NCBI GenBank assembly: GCA_004211785.1 | Contig: SHBX01000014.1 | Location: forward strand, 1-59,421 | Direction of reading: 5' to 3' | DNA: 59,421 nt | DNA from: Winogradskyella sp. | Lineage (GTDB): Bacteria; Bacteroidota; Bacteroidia; Flavobacteriales; Flavobacteriaceae | In this document: positions 42,015-51,553 of the stretch, piece after piece | How positions within the stretch are numbered: the first letter of the stretch is position 1 | How the letters are laid out: each line of letters opens with the position of its first letter | Made by a program: the position numbers and the translations under genes | The notes under the pieces: generated by a model | Told to the model about the DNA's origin: nothing | Databases searched by the model: none | The model's input: only the letters and a program-made list of their open reading frames with translations

Positions 42015-45000
42015 TTACAGTATTACAAGTTTTTGGACCTTTTCTACTTGCTTATTTAAACGTTGAGATTTTACTTTTAGTTTATATATGTAAACTCCTT
42101 TTCCAATTTTATCTCCAAAATCATCTCTGCCGTCCCAAACTATATCTCTAGACAACGTACTTGTTGATTTTCCGGATGTATTTGTTTGCCCGTTTAATGT
42201 TCTTACTAATTTACCTGATACCGTAAATATTTGTACTGAGATGTCTAATACATCACTACTATTATGATTAAACCAAAACTCAGTATAATCTACAAAAGGA
42301 TTTGGGTAATTGAGTACATTATCTATTACTAGCAATTCATTATTATTAAATACCTCAAACTGTATTTCTGAAACTGAAGAATTATTATAAACATCCCAAG
42401 CCTTAACTGTTAATGTATGCATTCCTGCTTCTAAATCTCTAAAGGCAAAGGTTACAGTTCCGTTTGTGTAATCATCTAAACTTGCTTCATAATAATCATT
42501 CAACACAAAAGGATTGGTTTCGTCTCCATCTAAAATAGCTGTAATATCATGACCAATACCACTTGCGGTATTAATTCCATTATCGTCTTGCAATTTCACT
42601 AGTAATGTTGGTGATTCATTAGTTATACCTCCAGAAACAAAATTTTCGTCATTCATAAACAAGTTAATCAATGGTCCAATATTGTCTTCTTCTGCATTTT
42701 CATTAATTCCACCCACTTGAATATCGAAACTATACCCGTTTTGATCTTCTAATACATTATTACGCTTAGCATAAAAACTAACTTTTCCTGATCCAACAGG
42801 AATACCTATATCTCTTGGTACTACAAAATTAAAGTTAAACAGACCATTCTCTACTGTTGCTTGTCCTTTAAAAATTATTTCGCCCAATGTTGTAAAATCT
42901 AATATTATTACACCATTATTATCTGCAGTATTATCATTTGCTAGGGTTTGTCTTTGGATTTCTTTATCAAAAACTGTTGCAGTTAATACACCATTATAAT
43001 TAGTCAATACATTTCCACTTAAATCAACAACTTCTCCAGACATTTTCACTTTACCTAAAGCTTCTAAAACATCTGTTGTTTGTGTAATAGGTGTATCGTT
43101 AATATGCGTTAATCTTATACTTGGTCTTGGGATGGCTAGTTTCATGGCTGGGTCACCTATAAAATGTACCAAACGATTTTGGGAACTTCCTGCGAGTTCT
43201 GGATCTAATTTCGTTAACCTAAGTGCCTCAGCTATTGATGGATAGTCATTAGATCCATAGGCAAATAAATAATCTTCTAAAATTTCATTATAATCTGTAC
43301 CAACAGAAACAAATATTTGGCGAGTAGTTGTAATTAATGCTATTGCACCTCCTTTTGTATTCCAATATGTAAATTCTCCAGCGGTTTGTAAACCAGGATT
43401 ATCATACTTCGTATATTCACAAGTAACAGTAATGAAGCAATTAAATCTACAATTATTATTAACCTCTTGAGAATCATTAATATCAAATATTCGCTCTTCA
43501 GCTAGACCTAATTCTCCTCCATGACCAAAATAATTAACTACTAAAACACCCACATCTATAGCATTTCTAAAAGCATCATTTACATCAGGGTATCTATCTC
43601 CTCCGGAAGAAGATTGTTGTTGAAAAGCATCTGAATGTATTTTAATGGAATTAAAAAAAGGCTTTTGAGCCTGAACATCTGTAGCAACATCATCAGTAGT
43701 TTGCTGGAGTACTCTTTCGAATGGCTGATCTACATCATCAGATACAAGTAAGATATTATTTCGCCAACTCCCATAAGACTCTTGAGCATAATAGGCTTCA
43801 ATCTTATCGGCAACTTCTTTTGCGCGTTGCGGACTATCTGCTATCATTCTACCTACAGCTATATCTAAACGATTAGAATTTGTGAGTGTACCTTCATTAT
43901 CGTCCATCATACCATAAAAATCATCTGACACCAAAGAATTAGTTAAACTAAAACTATTGAGTGAAAACCATGACGGAGCAAAATTGGTATTATTATTAAG
44001 CCTATCCTTATAGTCATAAGAGGTATCTCCAAATAGACCTACATACTTTACTCGATTTTCTGATAGACTTGCATTATCATAAACATATCTAATAAAATTT
44101 CTAATGCCTGCTATATCTTGACTTCCAGAACTGAATTCATTGTATATGGTTTGAAGTGTAATAACTTTTACATTTAGTTCATATTCCTCTTTATTAATAT
44201 CTGCAACTCTTTGTGCTTGAGATAAAAATAATTGAGGTGTTATTAATAAATAGTCAATGTCTTGAAACTGTCCTTGGTCGTCATTAAATATTGTTCCTTT
44301 AAGATTTTGATTAGCAACTTGACTGTTTGCTTCACGCTTAGGGCTTAAATAATCAGAGCTAGAAAATGCTACATAATTTCTTAGCTCTCCCGCATTGGCT
44401 TTTAGATTAATTTCTGAAGATGCTTCTGTATTCTCAAAAGACTGAACATTAAAGATATTCGTAACATCCCAAACTTGTTCTACTTGAGCAGTATTACCAA
44501 TATTATATTGAGCTATTCCAGAACTCGAAACAACGCTACTATTTTTAAAAAACAACTGCTCATCAGCATACAATAATTGCCTAGTTGCTTCTATATTAAT
44601 ATAATCCAAATAGGCAGAAGCTATAGGGTTACCATTATTATTATACTCAAGATTTATTTCAAAATCCTCACTCGATACAGATACATTATCATTAAAGGTG
44701 GTTCCAGTAGCAAATGTAAATGCATCGGGATTAAAAGGTTGCAAGTTTAATGTTGTTGCATTAGAGCCATTAATGGTTATCGTCATAGAAGTAGGCAACT
44801 CAGAGACAGAACCAAGAGCTACTGTAACCCTTACGGGGACAGAAGTGTCTACATTCGGTATAGTAAAATCGTATTTTCTTTCATTTTCAACATCAAACTT
44901 ATCACCAAACCATCGTCGCCCAACTTTTACTAGATTAAACTCATCAACTTCGTAAAAATCGTAATCCTCAAAAGTATCTATAATAACATCTGCTAATTGG

Positions 45001-45869
45001 TCTGTTTGTGTTAATTCAGAAATACGCTTACCACTACCACCACTAACATTAACATAGTAATACGTCTTATCTGTATATAAATTGAGATTGGTATTCTGTT
45101 CTTGGCTAAAACCTTGTGGCCCTTTGGCGTAAAACAAAATATAGTCTTGATTATCAAAACTACCATCTTCTTCTCCTACAAATTGGATAGCATTTTCCGT
45201 CAAATCAATTGCGTGCTCTGCAGAATTAAGGTATGGTAACATCTCACCTCCATTACCGTAAATTTTTAAATTTCTTGGGTCTATAGAGTTTACGTTAACA
45301 CCAAGTTGACTAATAAAATTCTTTGACAATCTAAACACGCCTGTTGTATCAACATAAAAACGAAACCAATCTCCAGAAGCTAAAACTGAATTGCTAATAA
45401 CTGAGAAAGAGGATCTGCTTACTGAACGATTTGAAACACCGGTATTATAGTTAACCGTAAAACTTGTTAATTTCTTAAATGTATTGCCCTCTTTTATAAT
45501 AGGGTTTATTTCTAGAAAAACGGAACGTTTTCCTCTGGCATTTGTATTAACAAGTATTGGTTTTACCTTATTCTTAATTGTAGAAACTTCTAAATCCCTT
45601 AATTCAGATTTAGAAATCTGTCTATATATTGTATTAGTTAAAGTTATTGAAGCTTCGTCTATAAATTCATTCTCATTCCATTCAGCGAAATAGGTAAGTC
45701 CATTTTCTACATCGTAACTAAAGTGATTTGCATCAAAGGAAGGAACTTCAATTTTTGCATAACTCGCTTCTAAAATTCTATGACCATTCCAATTAATCGT
45801 AAACTCCTTCTGCTGAGCAAACGAAAAAAAACATAATAGCATATAGAAAATAGTAAAGCTCTTTTTCAT
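42015..45869 (-). CDS. porU: Type IX secretion sortase PorU
   Basis: 1284 residues. Signal peptide (1-18), N-terminal gingipain-like propeptide region, then the C25 cysteine peptidase domain (about 530-930). The catalytic pair is visible: H783 in YFGHGGE and C817 in TVTCEYTKYD. The C-terminus is an immunoglobulin-like domain and a CTD-type tail with WDGRDDFGDKIGKGVYIYKLK. PorU cuts the sorting domain from cargo and attaches the cargo to A-LPS. Together with porV downstream and gldJ divergent. Confidence 0.95.
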   Translation of the reverse strand: MKKSFTIFYMLLCFFSFAQQKEFTINWNGHRILEASYAKIEVPSFDANHFSYDVENGLTYFAEWNENEFIDEASITLTNTIYRQISKSELRDLEVSTIKNKVKPILVNTNARGKRSVFLEINPIIKEGNTFKKLTSFTVNYNTGVSNRSVSRSSFSVISNSVLASGDWFRFYVDTTGVFRLSKNFISQLGVNVNSIDPRNLKIYGNGGEMLPYLNSAEHAIDLTENAIQFVGEEDGSFDNQDYILFYAKGPQGFSQEQNTNLNLYTDKTYYYVNVSGGSGKRISELTQTDQLADVIIDTFEDYDFYEVDEFNLVKVGRRWFGDKFDVENERKYDFTIPNVDTSVPVRVTVALGSVSELPTSMTITINGSNATTLNLQPFNPDAFTFATGTTFNDNVSVSSEDFEINLEYNNNGNPIASAYLDYINIEATRQLLYADEQLFFKNSSVVSSSGIAQYNIGNTAQVEQVWDVTNIFNVQSFENTEASSEINLKANAGELRNYVAFSSSDYLSPKREANSQVANQNLKGTIFNDDQGQFQDIDYLLITPQLFLSQAQRVADINKEEYELNVKVITLQTIYNEFSSGSQDIAGIRNFIRYVYDNASLSENRVKYVGLFGDTSYDYKDRLNNNTNFAPSWFSLNSFSLTNSLVSDDFYGMMDDNEGTLTNSNRLDIAVGRMIADSPQRAKEVADKIEAYYAQESYGSWRNNILLVSDDVDQPFERVLQQTTDDVATDVQAQKPFFNSIKIHSDAFQQQSSSGGDRYPDVNDAFRNAIDVGVLVVNYFGHGGELGLAEERIFDINDSQEVNNNCRFNCFITVTCEYTKYDNPGLQTAGEFTYWNTKGGAIALITTTRQIFVSVGTDYNEILEDYLFAYGSNDYPSIAEALRLTKLDPELAGSSQNRLVHFIGDPAMKLAIPRPSIRLTHINDTPITQTTDVLEALGKVKMSGEVVDLSGNVLTNYNGVLTATVFDKEIQRQTLANDNTADNNGVIILDFTTLGEIIFKGQATVENGLFNFNFVVPRDIGIPVGSGKVSFYAKRNNVLEDQNGYSFDIQVGGINENAEEDNIGPLINLFMNDENFVSGGITNESPTLLVKLQDDNGINTASGIGHDITAILDGDETNPFVLNDYYEASLDDYTNGTVTFAFRDLEAGMHTLTVKAWDVYNNSSVSEIQFEVFNNNELLVIDNVLNYPNPFVDYTEFWFNHNSSDVLDISVQIFTVSGKLVRTLNGQTNTSGKSTSTLSRDIVWDGRDDFGDKIGKGVYIYKLKVKSQRLNKQVEKVQKLVIL

Positions 45870-45921
45870 GGTAAATAAACGTACAAGTTTATGCCTTATT
45901 ATAAGGTTGCAATTTTTATTT

Positions 45922-45929
45922 CAAAAGTA
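45922..45929 (-). promoter_or_regulatory. Putative -7 element of porU-porV
   Basis: TACTTTTG on the minus strand matches TAnnTTTG, 53 bases upstream of porU. No clear -33 box. The rest of the 254-base porU-gldJ gap holds only A/T-rich sequence and a short palindrome CCTTATTATAAGG (about 45894-45906). Confidence 0.4.
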
Positions 45930-46123
45930 CAACAATAATTTATTTTGACACTCGTTATTGATAAGTGAATTCAACGGTCGAAAGTATAAAAAATCCGTTG
46001 TAATGAACGAAAAACAGGATGAAATGCATATTTTTTTACACTTTATCGATAAAAAATGTTGCTTGTTCGTCTTTAATTGCTATATTGCACGTCGAATTTA
46101 AAGAACTTACTTAATCTATAGTT

Positions 46124-47794
46124 ATGAAAAACGTCATGAATTTTAAATTAATAGCAGCTACAGCCCTAGTAGTTACTGCTTTTAGTTGTAAACGCTCATC
46201 AAATAATAGTAACGTAGATAGCGCTACTGGTTGGGCTATTAATGACAAACAAGGTGGTTTTCAATACAACACCAAATTTAAAGAGCAAGAAACACCTCCT
46301 GGAACTGTGTTCGTAGAAGGTGGTACTTTTACCATGGGTAAAGTACAAGATGACCCAATGCACGATTGGAACAATAGTCCTTCTCAGCAACACGTTCAAT
46401 CTTTTTATATGGATGAATCTGAGGTAACCAATGCAAACTACCTTATGTATTTGGATTACTTAAAGAGTGTTTATCCTCCAGATGACCCTAGTTATGCAAA
46501 CATATATAGAGGTGCTCTTCCAGATACATTAGTTTGGAGAAATCGCTTAGGTTATAATGAAATGATGACAGAAAACTACTTACGTCATCCTGCTTATGGA
46601 AATTATCCTGTTGTAGGTGTAAGTTGGATTCAAGCTGTTGAGTATGCTAGTTGGAGAACAGATAGAGTTTCTGAAATGACTTTACAGGAAGCAGGATATC
46701 TTGAAAGAGATTCTCAATACAAAGCTGAAGCAAATAGTACATTTAACACAGATACATATATCAATGCGCCAACTAAAACTTATGGCGGTAATGATTCAAT
46801 CATTAACCCAGTAAGGTCTAGAAAACGTGTTCAAGTAAATGCAAAAGGAGATACTATAAATGTATACGCAAAACGAGAGTCTGGACTTATTGGTCCTAAA
46901 TATAGACTACCAACTGAGGTTGAGTGGGAATATGCAGCTCTTGGCATGAGTGAATTAAGAAGTTATAACATCTACAGAGGTCGTAAAAAATACCCTTGGG
47001 ATGGACAATACACTAGATCAGGTAAACGTGCAAAGCGAGGTGATCAATTAGCTAACTTTAAACAAAGCAAAGGTGATTACGGTGGAATTGCTGGATGGTC
47101 TGACGATGGTGCAGATATCACTCAAGAGGTAAAGTACTACGAGCCTAATGATTTTGGTATCTATGACATGGCAGGTAATGTTGCTGAATGGGTAGCCGAT
47201 GTTTACAGACCAATAGTTGATGATGAGTTTAATGACTTTAATTACTATAGAGGTAATACCTACTACAAAAATGCTATCAATGATGATGGTAGTGTGAAAA
47301 TTGTTCAAGAAACTGTATATGACACCTTGAGTAATGGTAAAATTGTTGCTAGAAATCTTCCTGGTGAAATTGAAACAGTACCAGTTGATGAAGACGAAAC
47401 TTACTTACGTACTAACTTTGACAGAAGTGATAACAGAAACTTTAGAGATGGTGACCAAAAATCATCAAGATACTACAGAGACAACTTTGAAGATGATGAA
47501 GATGGAAAATTTGATACTCGCAAGATGTATAATTCTCCAAAGCATAGTATTGCAAAAGATTCTGCTGGCGGAAAAATGCTAAAAGAATTTGATAAGTCAG
47601 ATAGAAGAACATCTTTAATTAACGACGAAGCTCGTGTAATTAAAGGAGGTTCGTGGAAAGACAGATCTTACTGGATTGATCCTGCGCAACGTAGATTCTT
47701 CCCTCAAGATATGGCAACAGACTATATCGGGTTTAGATGTGCTGTTTCAAGAGTTGGCTCAAAATCAAAAACCAACAAAAAGAAACGTAACTAA
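46124..47794 (+). CDS. gldJ: Gliding motility lipoprotein GldJ
   Basis: 556 residues. Lipobox AFSC with acylated Cys22. An FGE-sulfatase/SUMF1 type domain runs from about residue 60 to 550: EGGTFTMGKVQDDP, DESEVTNANYLMYLDYL, GVSWIQAVEYASW, RLPTEVEWEYAAL, YDMAGNVAEWVADVYR and GGSWKDRSYWID. The enzyme's catalytic cysteines are absent, as in GldJ and GldK. GldJ is needed for gliding and stabilises GldK in the type IX machinery. The tail is basic (KTNKKKRN). Divergent from porU and followed by a terminator and murF. Confidence 0.95.
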   Translation: MKNVMNFKLIAATALVVTAFSCKRSSNNSNVDSATGWAINDKQGGFQYNTKFKEQETPPGTVFVEGGTFTMGKVQDDPMHDWNNSPSQQHVQSFYMDESEVTNANYLMYLDYLKSVYPPDDPSYANIYRGALPDTLVWRNRLGYNEMMTENYLRHPAYGNYPVVGVSWIQAVEYASWRTDRVSEMTLQEAGYLERDSQYKAEANSTFNTDTYINAPTKTYGGNDSIINPVRSRKRVQVNAKGDTINVYAKRESGLIGPKYRLPTEVEWEYAALGMSELRSYNIYRGRKKYPWDGQYTRSGKRAKRGDQLANFKQSKGDYGGIAGWSDDGADITQEVKYYEPNDFGIYDMAGNVAEWVADVYRPIVDDEFNDFNYYRGNTYYKNAINDDGSVKIVQETVYDTLSNGKIVARNLPGEIETVPVDEDETYLRTNFDRSDNRNFRDGDQKSSRYYRDNFEDDEDGKFDTRKMYNSPKHSIAKDSAGGKMLKEFDKSDRRTSLINDEARVIKGGSWKDRSYWIDPAQRRFFPQDMATDYIGFRCAVSRVGSKSKTNKKKRN

Positions 47795-47818
47795 AAAAAC
47801 AACATAAATTTATATGAG

Positions 47819-47848
47819 AAGTCCTAACAAATATGTTGGGACTTTTTT
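47819..47848 (+). terminator. Intrinsic terminator of gldJ
   Basis: AAGTCCTAACA (47819-47829) pairs with TGTTGGGACTT (47834-47844, one G-T pair) around AATA, followed by a T-run. It lies 13 bases upstream of murF, so murF depends on readthrough or a start site nearby. Confidence 0.8.
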
Positions 47849-47860
47849 ATTTTTATAACT

Positions 47861-49144
47861 ATGAAAATAGAAGAATTACATCATATCTATAAAAACTGTA
47901 AATCTGTTTGTACAGATACAAGAAAACTACAAAAAGGCGATATTTATTTTGCGCTTAAAGGCGATAATTTTGATGGCAATAAATTTGCTAAAGATGCTTT
48001 AGGAAATGGCGCTAACTATTGTGTTATAGATGATGTATCTCTTAAAACTTTATCAGAAAAATTTATTTTGGTAGATGATGTATTAGTAATACTACAACAA
48101 TTGGCAAATTATCACAGAAAGCAAGTTTCGTATCCTATCATTGCGCTTACTGGCAGTAACGGTAAGACAACAACAAAAGAATTAATCTATAATGTGCTTT
48201 CATCAAACTATAAAGTAAAAGCTACTAAAGGCAACCTTAACAATCATATAGGTGTTCCGTTAACACTTTTAAGCTTCACCGAAGACTTAGATTTTGGAAT
48301 TGTAGAAATGGGCGCAAATCATCTAGAAGAAATAGAATTTCTGTGTACTATTGCTGAACCAGATTTTGGTTTAATCACCAATTTTGGTAAAGCACACCTT
48401 GAAGGTTTTGGTGGTATCGATGGTGTTATAAAAGGAAAGTCAGAGCTCTATAATTATTTAAGAGAAAACAATAAAATTGCTTTTATAAATACTGATGACG
48501 AAAAACAAATAGAGCAAATTGGTAGTTATACAAAACGCTCCTCTTTTGGCTCAAGTAAAGAAAGTGATTGTGTCATCTCTTTTGAGAGTGCTAATACTTT
48601 TGTTCACGTCTCTTACGATAATGCTATTATTGAAAGTAAACTTATTGGGAACTACAACTACAGTAATATTGCTGTCGCAATAGCCATCGGCGAGTATTTT
48701 GAAGTTCCGTCTCCTAAAATCAAAAATGCTATAGAAGCCTACCAACCAGATAATAATAGGTCAGAAATAACGAATATAAAAACAAATAAGATTATTCTGG
48801 ATGCTTATAATGCCAATCCTACAAGCATGTTAGCCGCTCTTAACTACTTTAAACAATTAGAGGCAGATAAAAAATATATATTTTTAGGCGATATGTTTGA
48901 ACTTGGAGCATATGCCAAAGTGGAGCATCAAGCTATTGTAGATTTTGCAGAAGCTAATTTTAAAAAAAACATATATCTCGTAGGCGAAAACTTTTACAAT
49001 ACAAAAACGAACCCATCGACATATACGTATTTGTCATTTGAAGACTTGGAAAAAACGCTTAAAGAGGCATCTATCAATAATTCCACTCTACTAATAAAAG
49101 GTTCTCGTGGCATGGCCTTAGAACGGGTTCTAGATATACTCTAA
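47861..49144 (+). CDS. murF: UDP-N-acetylmuramoyl-tripeptide-D-alanyl-D-alanine ligase
   Basis: 427 residues. Mur ligase blocks: N-terminal substrate-binding DTRKLQKGDIYFALKGDNFDG, P-loop GSNGKTTT (98-105), GNLNNHIGVPLTLL and the C-terminal LDAYNANPTSMLAALNYF. It adds D-Ala-D-Ala to the UDP-MurNAc-tripeptide, the last cytoplasmic step of the peptidoglycan precursor. Sits just behind gldJ, a common flavobacterial order. Ends before a hairpin and the tRNA genes. Confidence 0.95.
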   Translation: MKIEELHHIYKNCKSVCTDTRKLQKGDIYFALKGDNFDGNKFAKDALGNGANYCVIDDVSLKTLSEKFILVDDVLVILQQLANYHRKQVSYPIIALTGSNGKTTTKELIYNVLSSNYKVKATKGNLNNHIGVPLTLLSFTEDLDFGIVEMGANHLEEIEFLCTIAEPDFGLITNFGKAHLEGFGGIDGVIKGKSELYNYLRENNKIAFINTDDEKQIEQIGSYTKRSSFGSSKESDCVISFESANTFVHVSYDNAIIESKLIGNYNYSNIAVAIAIGEYFEVPSPKIKNAIEAYQPDNNRSEITNIKTNKIILDAYNANPTSMLAALNYFKQLEADKKYIFLGDMFELGAYAKVEHQAIVDFAEANFKKNIYLVGENFYNTKTNPSTYTYLSFEDLEKTLKEASINNSTLLIKGSRGMALERVLDIL

Positions 49145-49148
49145 AAAA

Positions 49149-49181
49149 TAAAAATCCATATACAATCGATATAGATTTTTT
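49149..49181. terminator. Probable terminator between murF and tRNA-Val(GAC)
   Basis: An imperfect hairpin: AAAATC with ATAT on the left (49150-49161) pairs with ATAT and GATTTT on the right (about 49169-49179), with A- and T-runs at the ends, so it could serve both directions. One bulge in each arm. Confidence 0.5.
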
Positions 49182-49189
49182 GCTTAATG

Positions 49190-49264
49190 TGGGTCATACT
49201 GGATTCGAACCAGTGACTTCTACCCTGTCAAGGTAACACTCTGAACCAACTGAGTTAATGACCC
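49190..49264 (-). tRNA. tRNA-Val (anticodon GAC)
   Basis: 75 bases from GGGTCAT (5' acceptor, 49264) to ATGACCC plus discriminator A (49190). D-arm ACTC..., anticodon stem TTACC/GGTAG with loop TTGACAG, giving anticodon GAC (reads GUC/GUU, Val). T-arm ACTGG-TTCGAAT-CCAGT. CCA is not encoded. It lies downstream of tRNA-Val(UAC) with a hairpin in between and no visible promoter of its own. Confidence 0.93.
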
Positions 49265-49281
49265 AATTTATAAAACCAAAA

Positions 49282-49303
49282 AAGTCTACATTTCTGTAGA
49301 CTT
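49282..49303 (-). terminator. Hairpin with T-run between the two tRNA-Val genes
   Basis: AAGTCTACA (49282-49290) and TGTAGACTT (49295-49303) are exact reverse complements around TTTC. On the minus strand a run of six T follows, so it looks like a terminator after tRNA-Val(UAC). Confidence 0.65.
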
Positions 49304-49306
49304 CTG

Positions 49307-49381
49307 TGGGCGCGAAGGGATTCGAACCCCTGACCCCTTGGGTGTAAACCAAGTGCTCTGAACCAACTGAGCTACGCGCCC
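49307..49381 (-). tRNA. tRNA-Val (anticodon UAC)
   Basis: 75 bases from GGGCGCG (49381) to CGCGCCC plus A (49307). Anticodon stem CTTGG/CCAAG with loop TTTACAC gives anticodon TAC (UAC), which reads GUA and other Val codons. T-arm GGGGTTCGAATCCC type. CCA is not encoded. Preceded by a canonical promoter (49395-49424). Confidence 0.94.
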
Positions 49382-49394
49382 GATTATTGGACTG

Positions 49395-49424
49395 CAAATA
49401 TAGACTAGTTTTTAAAATCTCAAA
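49395..49424 (-). promoter_or_regulatory. Promoter of the tRNA-Val genes
   Basis: On the minus strand TTTG (49424-49421), an 18-base spacer, then TATATTTG (49402-49395), 13 bases before the tRNA 5' end. It matches both boxes of the Bacteroidota consensus at near-ideal spacing. Confidence 0.7.
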
Positions 49425-49442
49425 AGAATTTCAATAAAAAAA

Positions 49443-50660
49443 TTATAATATTTCAGCAACAACAAATGTGCTACCTCCAACATAAATATAATCCTCCTGA
49501 TTAGCAGATGATTTAGCTTTTGAAAAGGCTTCATTCACTGAGTTATATGCTTCAGATAGAAATCCGTTTTTGTCAAAAACCTTATACAAATCAGCTAGAT
49601 TCATACCTCTAGGTACATTAGGCTTGCATAAATAATACTTGGCGTTTTGCGGTAATAGAGAAATAATATCTTCTAAATTCTTATCATTTACAACACCAAA
49701 AACAATGTGCAGTTGTGCTGAACATTCTTTTTCTAACTGATGCATAGTATGTATTAATCCCTCTTTATTATGAGCAGTATCACATATAATTTTAGGATTT
49801 TGATTTAGTATTTGCCATCTTCCCATTAAACTTGTATTCTTGGCAACATTTAGAAGACCTTTTTTTAAGTTTTTATCTGAAATTTTAAAATCAGCACTAT
49901 TTAAAACTTCAATAGATTGCATTACTGTTTTTATATTGTAACTCTGATAAGTTCCTTTTAAATCACTCTCCAATGCTTTAGTATAATTTTTATCTGCAAA
50001 ATAAATTTTAGAAGTTGTCTTTTTTGATTTTTTTTGAAACACAGGTTTTGTCTCTTTATGAGTTTCTCCAATAACCACTGGCACATTCGGTTTTATAATG
50101 CCCGCTTTTTCAGAAGCAATCTTCGGTAATGTATTTCCTAAGAATTGAACATGGTCAAAACCAATGTTTGTTATTATAGATAATTCTGGTGTAATAATAT
50201 TTGTAGAATCTAATCGACCTCCAAGCCCAACTTCTATTACAGCAATATCTACTTTCTCTTTAGCAAAATAGTCAAAAGCTAGTCCTACTGTCATTTCAAA
50301 AAATGAAAGCTCATTAGCTTCAAAAAAAGATTTATACTTTCTGACAAATCCCATAACAAATTGCTTCGAAATTTCTTTGCCATTAATCTTAATACGTTCT
50401 CTATAATCTTTTAAATGTGGAGATGTATACAACCCAACTTTATAACCTGCTTCTTGTAAAACTGAAGCTAGCATATGACTGCAAGAACCCTTACCATTTG
50501 TTCCACCAACATGAATAGATTTGAACTTATCTTCAGGATTATTAAGATAATTGGCTAAAAGTATGGTGTTAGAAAGGTCTTCTTTATAAGCCGCTTTTCC
50601 CTGGGATTGATACATAGGTAATTGATTAAATAACCAATTAACTGTTTCTTGATAGTTCAT
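49443..50660 (-). CDS. folC: Bifunctional folylpolyglutamate synthase / dihydrofolate synthase
   Basis: 405 residues. P-loop GGTNGKGS (52-59), LYTSPHLKDYRERIKING, VIEVGLGGRLDSTNII and the FDHVQFLGNTLPKIASEKAGIIK block are typical FolC. It adds glutamate to dihydropteroate and to folates in the cytoplasm. Its start overlaps the stop of the upstream tonB-like gene by one base, so it is the last gene of the exbB-exbD-tonB-tonB operon. Confidence 0.95.
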   Translation of the reverse strand: MNYQETVNWLFNQLPMYQSQGKAAYKEDLSNTILLANYLNNPEDKFKSIHVGGTNGKGSCSHMLASVLQEAGYKVGLYTSPHLKDYRERIKINGKEISKQFVMGFVRKYKSFFEANELSFFEMTVGLAFDYFAKEKVDIAVIEVGLGGRLDSTNIITPELSIITNIGFDHVQFLGNTLPKIASEKAGIIKPNVPVVIGETHKETKPVFQKKSKKTTSKIYFADKNYTKALESDLKGTYQSYNIKTVMQSIEVLNSADFKISDKNLKKGLLNVAKNTSLMGRWQILNQNPKIICDTAHNKEGLIHTMHQLEKECSAQLHIVFGVVNDKNLEDIISLLPQNAKYYLCKPNVPRGMNLADLYKVFDKNGFLSEAYNSVNEAFSKAKSSANQEDYIYVGGSTFVVAEIL

Positions 50661-51508
50661 TAATTACTAACATCAAAATTGATACTCACAAAACCAATTT
50701 GCTTAGATGGTGCGTTAGCATCTGCTGGCCACTTATGAGATAACGCTATTTTTTTTGCAGGTTCTAATAAACATGGATGTGTATTTGTTGAGCCTTTAGC
50801 TCCTGGTGTTGCAGAAGTTACTTTTCCACTTTTATTGACTTCAATTCTGACAATAACCAAACCATATTCATTACAATCTTGCTTAAATATTTTTTTGCTA
50901 GGCCTACCTCTTCCTCCTAAACCAAAGCCAACACCTCCTTTTCCGGGACCTGGACCACCAAAGTAACTAGGCGCATAAGGATTTCCATTTAATTGACCTT
51001 TATTACCAGGCGAATTATCTGGTCCTTCTCCTCCATTGTCGTCACCTTTAGAATTTTTCACACCACCAATAAGGTTATCTAACTTCTTCTTCTTTTCTGC
51101 TTCTTCTCTTTTTTTTCTTTCTTCAGCTTGACGTTTTAATCGTTCAACTCTATCTGCTTCCGCTTTTGCTTGAGCTTCAGCTTGTTTTTGCTTTTTTATG
51201 GCGATAGCTTCTTCGGTTTCTTGGGTTAAAACCCTTTCTGATTTTTCTACAGTTTTATTAGCTTCAGCTTGTTTTTTTTCAACCTTTTGTGGTTCAGCTT
51301 TTTTAGGGATATCAGCTTGTCTAGGTTTACTTAGTGGTTTATTTCCACTACCAGTATTATTAGTTCCAAAATTAACAGCAACACCATACTCTTCAGGTGG
51401 ATCCATATATTGTGGTCCCACAACAAAAATAAGCAGCAATAAGATTAACAATATTAGTGTTGTTATCTTTGCAGAATTTTTTTCGTGTTTAGTTTTTAGG
51501 TACTTCAT
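50660..51508 (-). CDS. TonB-like energy transducer, second of a tandem pair
   Basis: 282 residues. One N-terminal transmembrane segment (about 15-33), PEEYGVAVNFG, then a Lys/Glu/Ala-rich region (about 60-145), a Gly/Pro-rich region (about 150-205), and a C-terminal TonB-like domain (GLVIVRIEVNKSGKVTSATPGAKGS, SHKWPADA). The first 45 residues closely match the upstream paralogue. It should link the ExbB/ExbD motor to outer-membrane receptors. The C-terminal domain is shorter and less standard than in its neighbour. Confidence 0.85.
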   Translation of the reverse strand: MKYLKTKHEKNSAKITTLILLILLLLIFVVGPQYMDPPEEYGVAVNFGTNNTGSGNKPLSKPRQADIPKKAEPQKVEKKQAEANKTVEKSERVLTQETEEAIAIKKQKQAEAQAKAEADRVERLKRQAEERKKREEAEKKKKLDNLIGGVKNSKGDDNGGEGPDNSPGNKGQLNGNPYAPSYFGGPGPGKGGVGFGLGGRGRPSKKIFKQDCNEYGLVIVRIEVNKSGKVTSATPGAKGSTNTHPCLLEPAKKIALSHKWPADANAPSKQIGFVSINFDVSN

Positions 51509-51553
51509 TACACCGAATTATTCAATATACTAACGGATAACGTTGTTGAAATA

